NCBI GenBank assembly: GCA_004524595.1
Contig: SDOA01000029.1
Span: 1-37,528, forward strand
Direction: 5' to 3'
Length of the DNA: 37,528 nt
Source: Candidatus Thorarchaeota archaeon
GTDB lineage: Archaea > Asgardarchaeota > Thorarchaeia > Thorarchaeales > Thorarchaeaceae
Below the pieces are notes generated by a model. That model saw nothing but the letters and a program-made list of their open reading frames with translations. It had not been told where the DNA came from and searched no databases. This document shows positions 15,929 to 25,443 of this stretch, piece by piece. Within the stretch, counting starts at the first letter, position 1. Every line of letters starts with the position of its first letter. The position numbers and the translations under genes are program-made.

Positions 15929-16810
15929 TTATGTCTCCACAATCTCTCCAACAACCGTCGATGGTATTTCCTCAAAAGCAAGTGCTCTTAGTAACTTCAG
16001 CCATCTGTCTCTGAAATCTGCCTGATTTGCTTGCATTCCATAACCATGGACACCAAGGCGTTTTCCAACCTCATCAGGAGACAATGCACCAGGGAGGTCT
16101 TGTTTATTAGCAATGGCAATCGCTCTAGCGTATGGTAGTTCGCTTTTTAGAACAGGATATGCCACGCGTTTTGTCCACTCAATGTTATCCTGAGTTGAAT
16201 CTGTTACTAGAACAACCATGCTGCCTGAACGAATAATCTTTCCCCATTCCTGAACAAATCGATCCTGACCTCCAAGGTCAAACATCGAGAAGATGTAAGG
16301 GTCAAAATCAGCCTTAAGGAGTGCCTTATCTCCAAAGAAAGTTGGAACATATTCTTGAGGTGGACCCTTCGAAGGGAGCGTTGCTAGTTCGAGAAGTGTT
16401 GTCTTTCCTGTGCCTCCATGACCCGCAAGACACACCTTAACTGGGATTCGACTCACAATGTTTCTGAAACCAGGACCAAATGGAGAAAAGTCGGTTGATT
16501 TCCATTCATCTGACTCCAAGACGATCTCAAATGCGGTCATGAATTTAGAGACCATGCTCATCATTGCCTCACTGACTTTCTGCAGTGATGCCTGTCTGTC
16601 CATGGTCATAATGAATTGAGTGTCATGCGAGTTCATGTAGACGTAACGATACCGCTCAATCTCCATCGAATCAATTTTCCATTCCTGAAGTTTCTTAGCT
16701 GATGCTGCAACAAGCATCATCACCGCAGAGGTATCTAGATCCTTGTTTGGAACTATAATGTCCTGAAATAATGTCTTACCTTCTTTGAAGATGTGTATTT
16801 CACGAATCAT
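15929..16810 (-). CDS. Longin-like domain fused to Arf-like small GTPase
   Basis: 293 residues. Residues 1-105 look like a longin-type domain: strands around IREIHIFKEGKTLFQDI, helix AVMMLVAASAKKLQEW, strands EIERYRYVYMN and TQFIMTMD, then a long helix (KVSEAMMSMVSKFMTAFEIVL). Residues 122-282 are a small GTPase: P-loop GHGGTGKTT from G130, switch-I Thr in PTF (T157), DLGGQ (178-182) and NKQD (235-238). DLGGQ plus NKQD is the Arf-family pattern, and Q182 is the usual catalytic Gln. Having both on one chain suggests a built-in regulator, like the longin-GTPase pairing of the SRP receptor. It heads the coiled-coil operon. ATG 16810 is preceded by GGATGTGA. Confidence 0.85.
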   Translation of the reverse strand: MIREIHIFKEGKTLFQDIIVPNKDLDTSAVMMLVAASAKKLQEWKIDSMEIERYRYVYMNSHDTQFIMTMDRQASLQKVSEAMMSMVSKFMTAFEIVLESDEWKSTDFSPFGPGFRNIVSRIPVKVCLAGHGGTGKTTLLELATLPSKGPPQEYVPTFFGDKALLKADFDPYIFSMFDLGGQDRFVQEWGKIIRSGSMVVLVTDSTQDNIEWTKRVAYPVLKSELPYARAIAIANKQDLPGALSPDEVGKRLGVHGYGMQANQADFRDRWLKLLRALAFEEIPSTVVGEIVET

Positions 16811-16861
16811 TTCATTTCACATCCTTGAGTTCCCAGTATGTTTTGGATACCTTTGGAGCTA

Positions 16862-16889
16862 TTGGGGGTGTATTCGATACACACCCCAA
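16862..16889 (-). terminator. Hairpin between giant surface protein and GTPase genes
   Basis: A 12-bp stem with one bulged base and a three-base loop (TTGGGG-GTGTAT ... ATACAC-A-CCCCAA on the plus strand). It lies 24 bases beyond the stop of the giant surface protein gene and 52 bases before the GTPase start. There is no clear T-tract on the minus strand, so it may act as a partial terminator or as an RNA stabiliser that sets the ratio between the surface protein and the GTPase operon. Confidence 0.55.
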
Positions 16890-16913
16890 GATTGCATTCC
16901 GCTTCATCCTAGT

Positions 16914-19900
16914 CTATTCCTCTTCGATTTCAGTCATATAGTCCAGGAGTTCCTGCAGTTCTTTCTTGGTCAATTTCCTGAGTTCTTCAGGAGGATAGCG
17001 ATCCTTTACCTCTGGAGGTAGTAATTCAATCATCTCATTCTTGCTTAATCGACTTATATCGGCAGGAAGAGACTCCTCTGTAGCTTCCTCGGATTCTAAG
17101 TCAACTTCATCGACAAGTGTTGTTTCAGAGGTGGCATCATCAATCTCCTCTTCATCTTCAATGACTACCTCGTTGAGGGCATCATCTTCACTGAAATCAT
17201 CTTGAATTGCATCAGTTTCTTCGAACTCAGACAACTCAATCTCTGGTTCTTCAACAGGCTCGACCTCTAGAATCTCAGGTAGAGTTACTTCAACTTCGTC
17301 CTTTGATTCATCAAGCTGATCGAATTCTAGTTCTGTTTCTTCAGGAACATCAGACTCGGACTCAATTTGCTCTTCTTGTGGCTCATCCTTTTCAACATCT
17401 TCAACCGCTTCAACCTCAGTTGTTTCAGTTTCAGACTCTATTTCAGGTTCTTCTTCAGTGATTGCCTCAAGCTCAGCCTCAAGTTCAGCTTCGAAGTCGC
17501 CTTCTTCAACTGCTACATCCTCATCAGTGACTACGTCGTCGAGAGCATCAAGCTCACCAAGCAGGTCTTCAGTATCATCGTCAAGATAGTCCTCATATGT
17601 CCCTTCAGGTCCAGATTCAATGACTGGAGCTTCAATATCTAGTTCTGCCAATCCGGGAGCTAATAGTTCAGAAATAACCATGCCCATTGTTTTGATCTTC
17701 TGAACCCTTGCCACCTTACCTTTCTCCATCTGTTTGATAGCTCTGTCAATTTGCTTGATTTGGTATGGTATCCTTAGACGTCTAACACCAATGACGCTAC
17801 CAACGATTATTCCAAATAAGAGGAATAATAGGAGGGTATTGTGAACATCACTCTTGGGTAATCTACCCAAGAATGGAATGTTGTAAGTAGGTTCTCGGAC
17901 ATAGAAATCAACATTGAACCCTGTTTCTGCTCCAAGCCAAGACTGATAACCTTCAGCAGTAGCTTCGAAGCGTAGTATATATGGTTCACCTGAGATATCT
18001 CCAACATCTGCAGCATTGATCAGTACTCTATAATGAGTGCTATTGTAGATCTCAACGGTGAGAGGTATAGCTGATCCATCTCTAATGATGCTTGCTGTGA
18101 CTGTGGCGTCCTGTATTGGATTTCCTGTCATCGTATTTAGGTATTGAAAGATAATTGTGATTCTTTCACCATACTCCACTGAAATCCTATTCTCGACAGT
18201 GATAGTCGATGGAGCTAGAAGATACAATGGGATCTGAACTGGTGCAGCAGTATAATTGTTTATTGACATTGTGAAGTTCAAGTAGTAGATCATCGGAGCG
18301 GTCAATCCTGAAATCTGCGATGGTCTTACTAACACAACATACTCTCCAGCAATCATTGTGTGACGAAATATCACAGAATTCCATTCAAGGGATACCTCAG
18401 CTCCAAGGAGAGGAGAGTCATCATATGACAAAGTAAAGGCTACAGCAATAGTTTCAGTCGAACCATAGATGGCCTCAAGTGAGGAGACCTCGCTCTCAAA
18501 ATCAGCCTCTAAGGGATTAATTTCCATTATCAGGTCATAAGGAATAATGGTATGATTCTGCAAGGTGATGATTATTCTAAGAGTTCGAGTACCAGCAAAA
18601 ACAGCTGAAGTGTCGATTTGAGCTGTGTAGATGAGAGAGCTATAAGAGAAGGTACCACGAATAGTAGGATAGTCAATCCAGAAATATTCTGCAACACCTT
18701 CAGGTAGATGAGTTACCTCTCCAGCATAGAAAGCCCAAATCTGAATTTCAACAGATTCAGTCCAAGTGCCATCATTCCAGACACCATCCTGAAGATGTCC
18801 GGTTATCATTGCTATCTCACCTTCTACAGCATTGACCCTTATCTCAATGTCAATTTGACCGTCGACATAATTTGGAATGTGATATCGAATAGCGAGTCGG
18901 TATGGATCATCTGCTGGATCAATTGCCTCAAAGTAGATTGAGGAATCAAATTCCTTCCAGAAAGTGCCATTGCCAAAGGATTCCATAGTTATTAGATTGG
19001 TTCCATAGAGAATCTCTACTACAGCACCACTCCAGATCAACTCGCTATGTCTAGAATCCCAAAGATTTACTCGCAAGAGAAGATCATTTGACCAAATTAC
19101 TTCTGTGGCTCCAGTGTAATCCATATGCGTTGGACTCTCTCGCATTAAGAAGAACACAAATACATCTTGAATTGGCTCAAAGCCATCAGCTTGCATTGCT
19201 ATCCGAATTCGGTAAAATCCATTGTATGGATCAACAAACATCTCTAAAGATTTAGTGTCTACATCAAAACTATACGTTCCATTACCATAGTTTGTGAAAC
19301 CACCAATACCAACCATCAGAGGTTCAACAGTGAAAGAAGCTGAACTTGGAAGTATGATTGGCTCATTATCAAGTGTGTTATTCCAATAGAAGTTGATAGT
19401 AACAACATCCCCAAAGTATGGTACAAATCCACCATATTCTAATACTATCTCATTTGGCACATCTTGTAGGAATAAGAACACGATTGTTTCAGTTGTTGAT
19501 AACCCATAGTCAGCAGTTATTCGAATTTGATACTCGTTATTCAATGGGTTTGCATCTTGGCCATCAAGTGTTACACCATAGACACCTGGGCTGAGCTCTA
19601 CAAGATAATCCGTGTCCATTGGATTAGGATAGTCCCAATATTCGATAGTAGCAAGAGAGATTGTTGTATCTTCTCGAGATATATCATAGAGTGTGACAAT
19701 GACATCAAAGCTTCTGGTCCAATATGCTACGAGCGGTGTTTCTTCTGAACCATACTCAGTAGAAATCAAGAGGGGTATAAGAATCTCGATTGTAATGCTA
19801 TCACCTTGTGATTCATGATTTGCGAGAGAGAAGGTTATTGAAACAAGATAGCTTGTAGCAGGAACTGTTGTATCAAATGTCAAGGAGTACCGACCATTCC

Positions 19901-22900
19901 CCAGATATGAAACAACAACTGATCGTTCCCAATCAGTCTCAACTGTTGCTCCAACAAGTCCTGTTGCACCCCTCTGATAGTCAAAAGTAAATGTTGCAGG
20001 CTGAGTCCAGTCAACAATGAGTGTGTCCGAACCAACAATGGTCAGAGTGGTAAGAGCCTCTGTAACTTTTACCGTGCTATAGGAGATAAGTGCTTGTCCA
20101 TAGTTTACATATTTGCAGGCGATTTTAATGGTCCAATTACCAACTGGGAGAATATTGCCAACAAAGTTGTAGACATAAGTTCCACCAGGAGCAGACAAGA
20201 CTCTACTGACATTGAGATAGGAAATACCAGTGTCAGTATTAATCCACTCGATGTTAACAGAGAGACCGTTGAGCTCAGTTGCAGTAAGGTTCCAACCAAT
20301 CTGGTATTCAAACTGAATGGAAACTGTACTAGTAGTCCAGATATAGTCATTTATTGAAGTAATCTCGATAATCATGGGTAGCTCGTTGATTGTTGCTCCA
20401 ACGAGAATTGTTTGATTGATATAATTGGCTTTTTCAAGCATTATTGTAATCACATAAGTTCCAATACCAAAACCTGAGAGAGCAGTAGCTGGAAGGCTGT
20501 ATGTCCCATCCAAATTATCAATGAGGTTGCCTGATTTTTGCACTATGGTCCCAATTTTGACAGCAAAGGTATATACATCTAAATCATGGACATATCCCCC
20601 ATTGGTGAGGTCATTCATCCAATAATCATGTGTATCATGGGTGCCATAGTATTCTATTATATCCGAGGTTCCAATACCCTGAGAAGTCTGTGCAGCAAGA
20701 ACAGTCAAATAGATTGTAATGGGAGCTGGTGCAAGTTTCCCACTAGTATCAGCCTTGATGACAATTTGATATGCAGTTGTAGATATGGCGAGATCCCAGA
20801 AATCGGTATCGATGGTGATGACGAAATTAATTCCTGTAGGGTCCTCAATGAATGGAGAGGATGCTGCTTGAGTCCATGTACCAGTACCAATCTCAATCGA
20901 GTCATAATATATGGTAAATGAGAGCCAGGAAGTACTATCAAAGGCAAAGGCAGATGTTGAAACATCAGTCCTTTCATACCACCCAACTGTAAAGGTTGCA
21001 TTTCGACCCCACCGTGCGTTAATGAAATACGCAGTTGAGTTCAATTCAGTATACCCAGGAAGATAGGTGGGTGTTGCAATGAATATCCTATTGATGTACC
21101 AATAGTCAGAATCACATTTAACGAGTAGCTCGGAAAGAGTCCCGTTCTGTTTATCACCAGATACGACAGTTAGATTGTATGATACAGCATAAGGAGTACT
21201 CATGTTGGCATGAATATTCAGAAATGAAACATGCCCTGTGCTGTTAGTTGTACCTTGTGCCACAAGTCCTACACTCCGCATTGTCACATTTACTGCTGCT
21301 CCTTCAACATAGGTAGTAGGTCCTGTCTGAACTCGAATGACAAGACGAGAGAGCGGGAGTTTGATAGTTTCTTGCGTATAATCCTGAAGATCACTCAGCT
21401 GAACTGTGTTATTTCTTGCCAAAGGTGTGTTAGCATAGTCATCAGCTTTCCAGACATCAATATCCCAAGTGCCATTCAAGATCCTATAGAAAGTATATTC
21501 ACCTAAAACATTCGAAGTCTTTTGAATTGCATATGCTCCCATCTTGTCAATATTGATAGTGGCTCCACTGACATCCAACATGTCCCAAGATTCAATATGC
21601 AACTTGAGTGTGATGAGAGGCATTTCCCAATTGTGCGAGAAGCTTCCCATCTCAAACTCTGAGGCATCTATTGACCAATCAGCAAAATTAGAGATGTCTG
21701 AATAGCTGTACGACCAGCCTAGTGAGCCTGCATATCGTGCATAGACTTGATAATCATCTTGAGGAACTCTATGGAAGTGAGCTGTCCCAGTAGCATCAGT
21801 CTGGGCTTGAGCGATATAGTTGTTATCTGGGTCTCCAGTTATATCGAGCCGTACCGTTGTATCTTCATTGGGATTATCAGCCAGTGGATTACCCATGAGA
21901 TCTTCGTAGTAGATATCGATACCAGCTATGTTGAGTGTGATATCAATATAGGTAACAGATCCATCTACGCTATGATCCGTTGTATCTGTGACCCATAAAT
22001 TAGCGTATGAGGTTTGTAGCCAGCTTGCAGCATCGATCTCTGTATAGATTCTGAATGTTTGATTGCTTAAGCCTTCAAAGATGATTAAGCCATTAGAATT
22101 GGTAATTCCGGAACGACCGATTCCATTATCATCCTGCCAAGGTGAATCATCTGTATTTCTTAGTTCTACAAACGCTCCTTCAACAGGTAAACTGTCAAGG
22201 TCTCTTACAATGATATCAAACTCAAAGAGTTTTATTTCACCACTAGCCTCAATGATGAAACCAGCTTGGTCACCCTCCGGGTAATATGATGGAACCATCC
22301 AACCATAACCTTGGTCACCATTTGGTTTGTAGGGACTTGTGGTGTAAAATTTACTCGCGGTAACGATGCTTATGGTAGCATTAGCATGAAGATCGATGAG
22401 TGTTTGGCTTGAAGAACTTGGCATGAAGATGCCGATGTCTCCTGCTGAGAGCATCAGAGTAGAAGACCCTGAATAACTGGAAATATCAACCGACACATCT
22501 TCCCAAGCCATTATCATAATCTTTTGTTCGCGTCCAGCCCAGATTCGATAGTCAAGTCCAAATCTGTCACCTGTCATTGTAGGCGCCCAATCACCATAAT
22601 CGGAGACACTAGGAGTATTATAGACTCCTTCGACATAGAGTCTTGATCCAGCAGGACCCAAGATTCGAAGAATATCTTCTGGATTAGAAATGCTCGCAGT
22701 TCCTGCGGGAATTGTGGCAGAACCATTAACAGGTATATCTACAAGGTTGCTGCCTTTCACCCATCCTGATCCTGAATTTCTCCACCATTCCACTGTGACA
22801 GGTGAGTTGCCAATGTTTGTGATACGAGTCTTGTCGTTGGAATTTCCCATATCAATCGTGTAGAATTCTTCACCTACTAGGCCACCATTTATTGTCGGGA

Positions 22901-24068
22901 AATACCCACCAATATCCCGAGCATAACTACTGTCAGAGTCACCGGCACGCACGGAAACGGGTTTTGTGGAGTTTATCATATAATAGGTAGTGTAAAGAAC
23001 ATCACGCTTTGCAATATATTCCCCAGCTTTAAGCACAGCTGGCCATGAAACAACGCTAGTTCCGTTATAGAACGACCAACCAGTATCTAATACTTCACTT
23101 GTAGTCCAGACATAGACTTGAGTACCATCTTCTTGAGACTGAATCCAGTATTTCCCTTCATTCTTACTCTCAAAACCTTCAACACCGCCAATAATGAACT
23201 TCGTGCCTACCCCATGTCCGAGCTCATTAACACCTGGCCACCAATCATTGACTGCGGGATTAGATCCTTTATCGCCCTGACCCATTGAGACAGCCATAGG
23301 ATAATTTGCATAGACCGTATAATATCCCCAAAAGTCATCATACGATGATGATGTAGGTTCATATCTAGCATTTTGATACTTGTTTAGAGTACCATAGGGT
23401 GTACTATCTGGTGTCACTTGACTGTTTTTCCATCTTCTATCGACGTCATCATGAACATCGTTTGGATTCTTCCAAGTGCCATCACCACTTTGGAGAGGAT
23501 CATCATACATTACAATTTCATAGTTGTTGCCATCATAGTAAGAAACTAGGTCGATTAAAGAGAATGTATAGCTTCTGTAAATAAAGGGATAATAATCAGG
23601 ATAACTCACAGAACCGACGTCTTCTTTTGCATAGTAGATATAGTAATTTCCTTCTCTTGAATTCTTAGCAACATCAAGGCTGAAGGACACACGAGTTGAT
23701 TTTACAAATTCAAGGTCAGCATAGTAGGAGGTGTTCCAAGTCTGAAATGGCACCTCTGACCAATGAAGACCACCAGTCGAATTGTAAAACATGACTCGAA
23801 TCGAATTAGCATAACAGTGTTGATCTTCGAAGGTCAAATATAGATGAACAGGAGTGTTTGTTCTATCAGACACATTGGGTTCGGTGAAATTGAAGTATCT
23901 TCTATAGATGAAGGTTGAATTCCACCAAGACGCTTCATCTTGGTCTCCGGCAAATGCACTATCAGTTTTAATGTACTGCTGTGAATTTGTTAGATCATTG
24001 TTCACAATCGGAATCAACAATAGAATTGCAAATGCTGCAATTAGGATAATTTTCGTTGATGACTTCAT
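16914..24068 (-). CDS. Giant cell-surface protein with Ig-like repeats and acidic cytoplasmic tail
   Basis: 2384 residues. The signal peptide is MKSSTKIILIAAFAILLLIP. The N-terminal 600 residues form a beta-rich region opening with a DUF2341-like sandwich (WWNSTFIYRRYFNF). Around 615-975 lie about four Cna-B/carboxypeptidase-regulatory-like domains (LPVEGAFVELRN; DATGTAHFHRVP; VSGATINIDKMG; YVEGAAVNVTMR). From about 990 to 2060 come a run of Ig-like modules with many N-x-S/T sites. One membrane helix (NTLLLFLLFGIIVGSVIGV, about 2075-2095) is followed by basic residues and a 288-residue cytoplasmic tail: a juxtamembrane helix, some 190 residues rich in Glu and Asp, and a terminal charged motif (LSKNEMIELLPPEVKDRYPP onward). 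ATG 24068 is chosen for GGAGGTTGAT upstream and the signal peptide. Likely an S-layer or adhesin-type protein. Confidence 0.85.
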   Translation of the reverse strand: MKSSTKIILIAAFAILLLIPIVNNDLTNSQQYIKTDSAFAGDQDEASWWNSTFIYRRYFNFTEPNVSDRTNTPVHLYLTFEDQHCYANSIRVMFYNSTGGLHWSEVPFQTWNTSYYADLEFVKSTRVSFSLDVAKNSREGNYYIYYAKEDVGSVSYPDYYPFIYRSYTFSLIDLVSYYDGNNYEIVMYDDPLQSGDGTWKNPNDVHDDVDRRWKNSQVTPDSTPYGTLNKYQNARYEPTSSSYDDFWGYYTVYANYPMAVSMGQGDKGSNPAVNDWWPGVNELGHGVGTKFIIGGVEGFESKNEGKYWIQSQEDGTQVYVWTTSEVLDTGWSFYNGTSVVSWPAVLKAGEYIAKRDVLYTTYYMINSTKPVSVRAGDSDSSYARDIGGYFPTINGGLVGEEFYTIDMGNSNDKTRITNIGNSPVTVEWWRNSGSGWVKGSNLVDIPVNGSATIPAGTASISNPEDILRILGPAGSRLYVEGVYNTPSVSDYGDWAPTMTGDRFGLDYRIWAGREQKIMIMAWEDVSVDISSYSGSSTLMLSAGDIGIFMPSSSSQTLIDLHANATISIVTASKFYTTSPYKPNGDQGYGWMVPSYYPEGDQAGFIIEASGEIKLFEFDIIVRDLDSLPVEGAFVELRNTDDSPWQDDNGIGRSGITNSNGLIIFEGLSNQTFRIYTEIDAASWLQTSYANLWVTDTTDHSVDGSVTYIDITLNIAGIDIYYEDLMGNPLADNPNEDTTVRLDITGDPDNNYIAQAQTDATGTAHFHRVPQDDYQVYARYAGSLGWSYSYSDISNFADWSIDASEFEMGSFSHNWEMPLITLKLHIESWDMLDVSGATINIDKMGAYAIQKTSNVLGEYTFYRILNGTWDIDVWKADDYANTPLARNNTVQLSDLQDYTQETIKLPLSRLVIRVQTGPTTYVEGAAVNVTMRSVGLVAQGTTNSTGHVSFLNIHANMSTPYAVSYNLTVVSGDKQNGTLSELLVKCDSDYWYINRIFIATPTYLPGYTELNSTAYFINARWGRNATFTVGWYERTDVSTSAFAFDSTSWLSFTIYYDSIEIGTGTWTQAASSPFIEDPTGINFVITIDTDFWDLAISTTAYQIVIKADTSGKLAPAPITIYLTVLAAQTSQGIGTSDIIEYYGTHDTHDYWMNDLTNGGYVHDLDVYTFAVKIGTIVQKSGNLIDNLDGTYSLPATALSGFGIGTYVITIMLEKANYINQTILVGATINELPMIIEITSINDYIWTTSTVSIQFEYQIGWNLTATELNGLSVNIEWINTDTGISYLNVSRVLSAPGGTYVYNFVGNILPVGNWTIKIACKYVNYGQALISYSTVKVTEALTTLTIVGSDTLIVDWTQPATFTFDYQRGATGLVGATVETDWERSVVVSYLGNGRYSLTFDTTVPATSYLVSITFSLANHESQGDSITIEILIPLLISTEYGSEETPLVAYWTRSFDVIVTLYDISREDTTISLATIEYWDYPNPMDTDYLVELSPGVYGVTLDGQDANPLNNEYQIRITADYGLSTTETIVFLFLQDVPNEIVLEYGGFVPYFGDVVTINFYWNNTLDNEPIILPSSASFTVEPLMVGIGGFTNYGNGTYSFDVDTKSLEMFVDPYNGFYRIRIAMQADGFEPIQDVFVFFLMRESPTHMDYTGATEVIWSNDLLLRVNLWDSRHSELIWSGAVVEILYGTNLITMESFGNGTFWKEFDSSIYFEAIDPADDPYRLAIRYHIPNYVDGQIDIEIRVNAVEGEIAMITGHLQDGVWNDGTWTESVEIQIWAFYAGEVTHLPEGVAEYFWIDYPTIRGTFSYSSLIYTAQIDTSAVFAGTRTLRIIITLQNHTIIPYDLIMEINPLEADFESEVSSLEAIYGSTETIAVAFTLSYDDSPLLGAEVSLEWNSVIFRHTMIAGEYVVLVRPSQISGLTAPMIYYLNFTMSINNYTAAPVQIPLYLLAPSTITVENRISVEYGERITIIFQYLNTMTGNPIQDATVTASIIRDGSAIPLTVEIYNSTHYRVLINAADVGDISGEPYILRFEATAEGYQSWLGAETGFNVDFYVREPTYNIPFLGRLPKSDVHNTLLLFLLFGIIVGSVIGVRRLRIPYQIKQIDRAIKQMEKGKVARVQKIKTMGMVISELLAPGLAELDIEAPVIESGPEGTYEDYLDDDTEDLLGELDALDDVVTDEDVAVEEGDFEAELEAELEAITEEEPEIESETETTEVEAVEDVEKDEPQEEQIESESDVPEETELEFDQLDESKDEVEVTLPEILEVEPVEEPEIELSEFEETDAIQDDFSEDDALNEVVIEDEEEIDDATSETTLVDEVDLESEEATEESLPADISRLSKNEMIELLPPEVKDRYPPEELRKLTKKELQELLDYMTEIEEE

Positions 24069-24069
24069 A

Positions 24070-25236
24070 TTAATCAACCTCCATTGCAACAGAACTAGCC
24101 ACACTTGGATGGGACTTTCTAAGAACTTCGAGGTAGTGTATTGCCTGACGACTGGCTAATTCTTCATCATTGTATAGATCAACAGTGCGCTGAATCAACC
24201 ACTCTGGATAGACTGTTACTACTTCAGGATTGCTTTTGAGTAGGAGGAACTGACGTCCTTCTTCATCATTCACACGCATCAGAATGTTTGCCTTTTCGAG
24301 CGTATCAAGTTGTTTTCTAAGCTTTGCAGTTTGTATATCCAGCTGAAGTCGTAATTCGTCAGTCTCCTGAGGTCCTGCGCGTAGAGCTTGGATGACATCA
24401 TATGCTTCGAAATCAAGAAGATATTTTGCTAAATTCTCAGCCTCACTCCATATGGTCTCAAACAAGTCTTTCCTTAAACGAGCCAGATAGTCTCTATGAT
24501 AGCGTCGAGATGATTGTAGAAATTGATTTGCCACCTCAGTCTGTAATTTCCCTTTTCGAACAGATCTCACTGTATCTTGGGATATTTGTCTAAGAATGAA
24601 CAATGCACGAGTGAGATAAATGACTTCAGACGATAAGCCCTCAACCCAACCTGTGGCAATAATGCCCATTTTAACCAAAGGTCTCAGAACGAGATCGACA
24701 TCAATCTTTTTGCCTACCTCTTCGAAGATAATCTCTTCAAGATCAGTGGATTGAACTGTACCATTCTTCATCAATGTTTGAACAATAGCTCGTCGCACAG
24801 GATCATTCAAAATTGATGCTTGCCGCTGTTCAGGAGTCATCTGAGTATACCGTGCAATTTGTTTGAATAGTTTAGGAACCATATCTTTGTAGGTTTCATC
24901 TTCTGCATTCAGAAAGATTTGTGTTCCAATCTCTGGAAGTGCATCCTTGTAAACATCAGGATCTTCATCAGGGCTAAGAACAAGGAACACCATTGAAGGT
25001 AGACCCTTCAGATGCATGTTCAAACCACCATAATAAACAGCAAGTTTGAAATCATTAAAATTAAGTGAGCTAAATCCTGGTTTTTGAGACTCCTCAGTTT
25101 CTCCAAGTGTGGCGATTCCATAGACTCTCATTGAAGTGGTAGGATCAAGCCCAATGTTCAATTTTTTAGGAATCTTAGAAGTAACAACAGGTCCTAGCTC
25201 GTCATCCCATTTTAATACAGCGAGACCTTCAGGCAT
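24070..25236 (-). CDS. Longin-like domain plus two winged helices
   Basis: 388 residues. The first 125 residues fit a longin-like fold: LAVLKWDDELGPVVTSKIPKK, then MRVYGIATLGE, FKLAVYYGGLNMHLKG and MVFLVLSPDEDPDVYKDAL. A winged-helix-like unit follows at about 140-215 (DPVRRAIVQTLMKNGTVQST ... LVKMGIIATGWVEG), a helical linker, and a second at about 272-345 (YDVIQALRAGPQETDELRLQ ... LEKANILMRVND). It is cytoplasmic. Its stop is one base before the start codon of the giant surface protein and contains that gene's ribosome-binding site, so the two are translationally coupled. It may regulate the surface protein gene or link its tail to the GTPase; neither is shown. ATG 25236 has GGAG upstream. 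Confidence 0.72.
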   Translation of the reverse strand: MPEGLAVLKWDDELGPVVTSKIPKKLNIGLDPTTSMRVYGIATLGETEESQKPGFSSLNFNDFKLAVYYGGLNMHLKGLPSMVFLVLSPDEDPDVYKDALPEIGTQIFLNAEDETYKDMVPKLFKQIARYTQMTPEQRQASILNDPVRRAIVQTLMKNGTVQSTDLEEIIFEEVGKKIDVDLVLRPLVKMGIIATGWVEGLSSEVIYLTRALFILRQISQDTVRSVRKGKLQTEVANQFLQSSRRYHRDYLARLRKDLFETIWSEAENLAKYLLDFEAYDVIQALRAGPQETDELRLQLDIQTAKLRKQLDTLEKANILMRVNDEEGRQFLLLKSNPEVVTVYPEWLIQRTVDLYNDEELASRQAIHYLEVLRKSHPSVASSVAMEVD

Positions 25237-25443
25237 GATTTACAGTTCTCCGATTTTTTTTTCAAAGATGTAAGGAAACAGCTCTAGCTAGACGGTTTCC
25301 CCACATCATTTGCATAAAGTAGGTAATGCAATAATATCCCAGTCCCGGGGGTTCCATATAGGAGATATTCGCCTATAATATGCGCTACCTAATAGTTGCT
25401 AAAAGGAGTTGTCTAATAAGAGAATCTTGCATGAATATTTCCA

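Noticed and set aside
17207..17642. Plus-strand open frames rich in Leu, Gln and Phe opposite the acidic tail
   Set aside because: They are the antisense reading of the Glu/Asp-rich tail of the surface protein; long stop-free antisense frames are expected opposite GAA/GAG/GAT codons.
25300..25400. Possible tRNA in the gap between thiolase and longin-winged-helix genes
   Set aside because: GGGTTCC resembles a T-arm, but no acceptor stem, D-arm or anticodon arm could be fitted on either strand.
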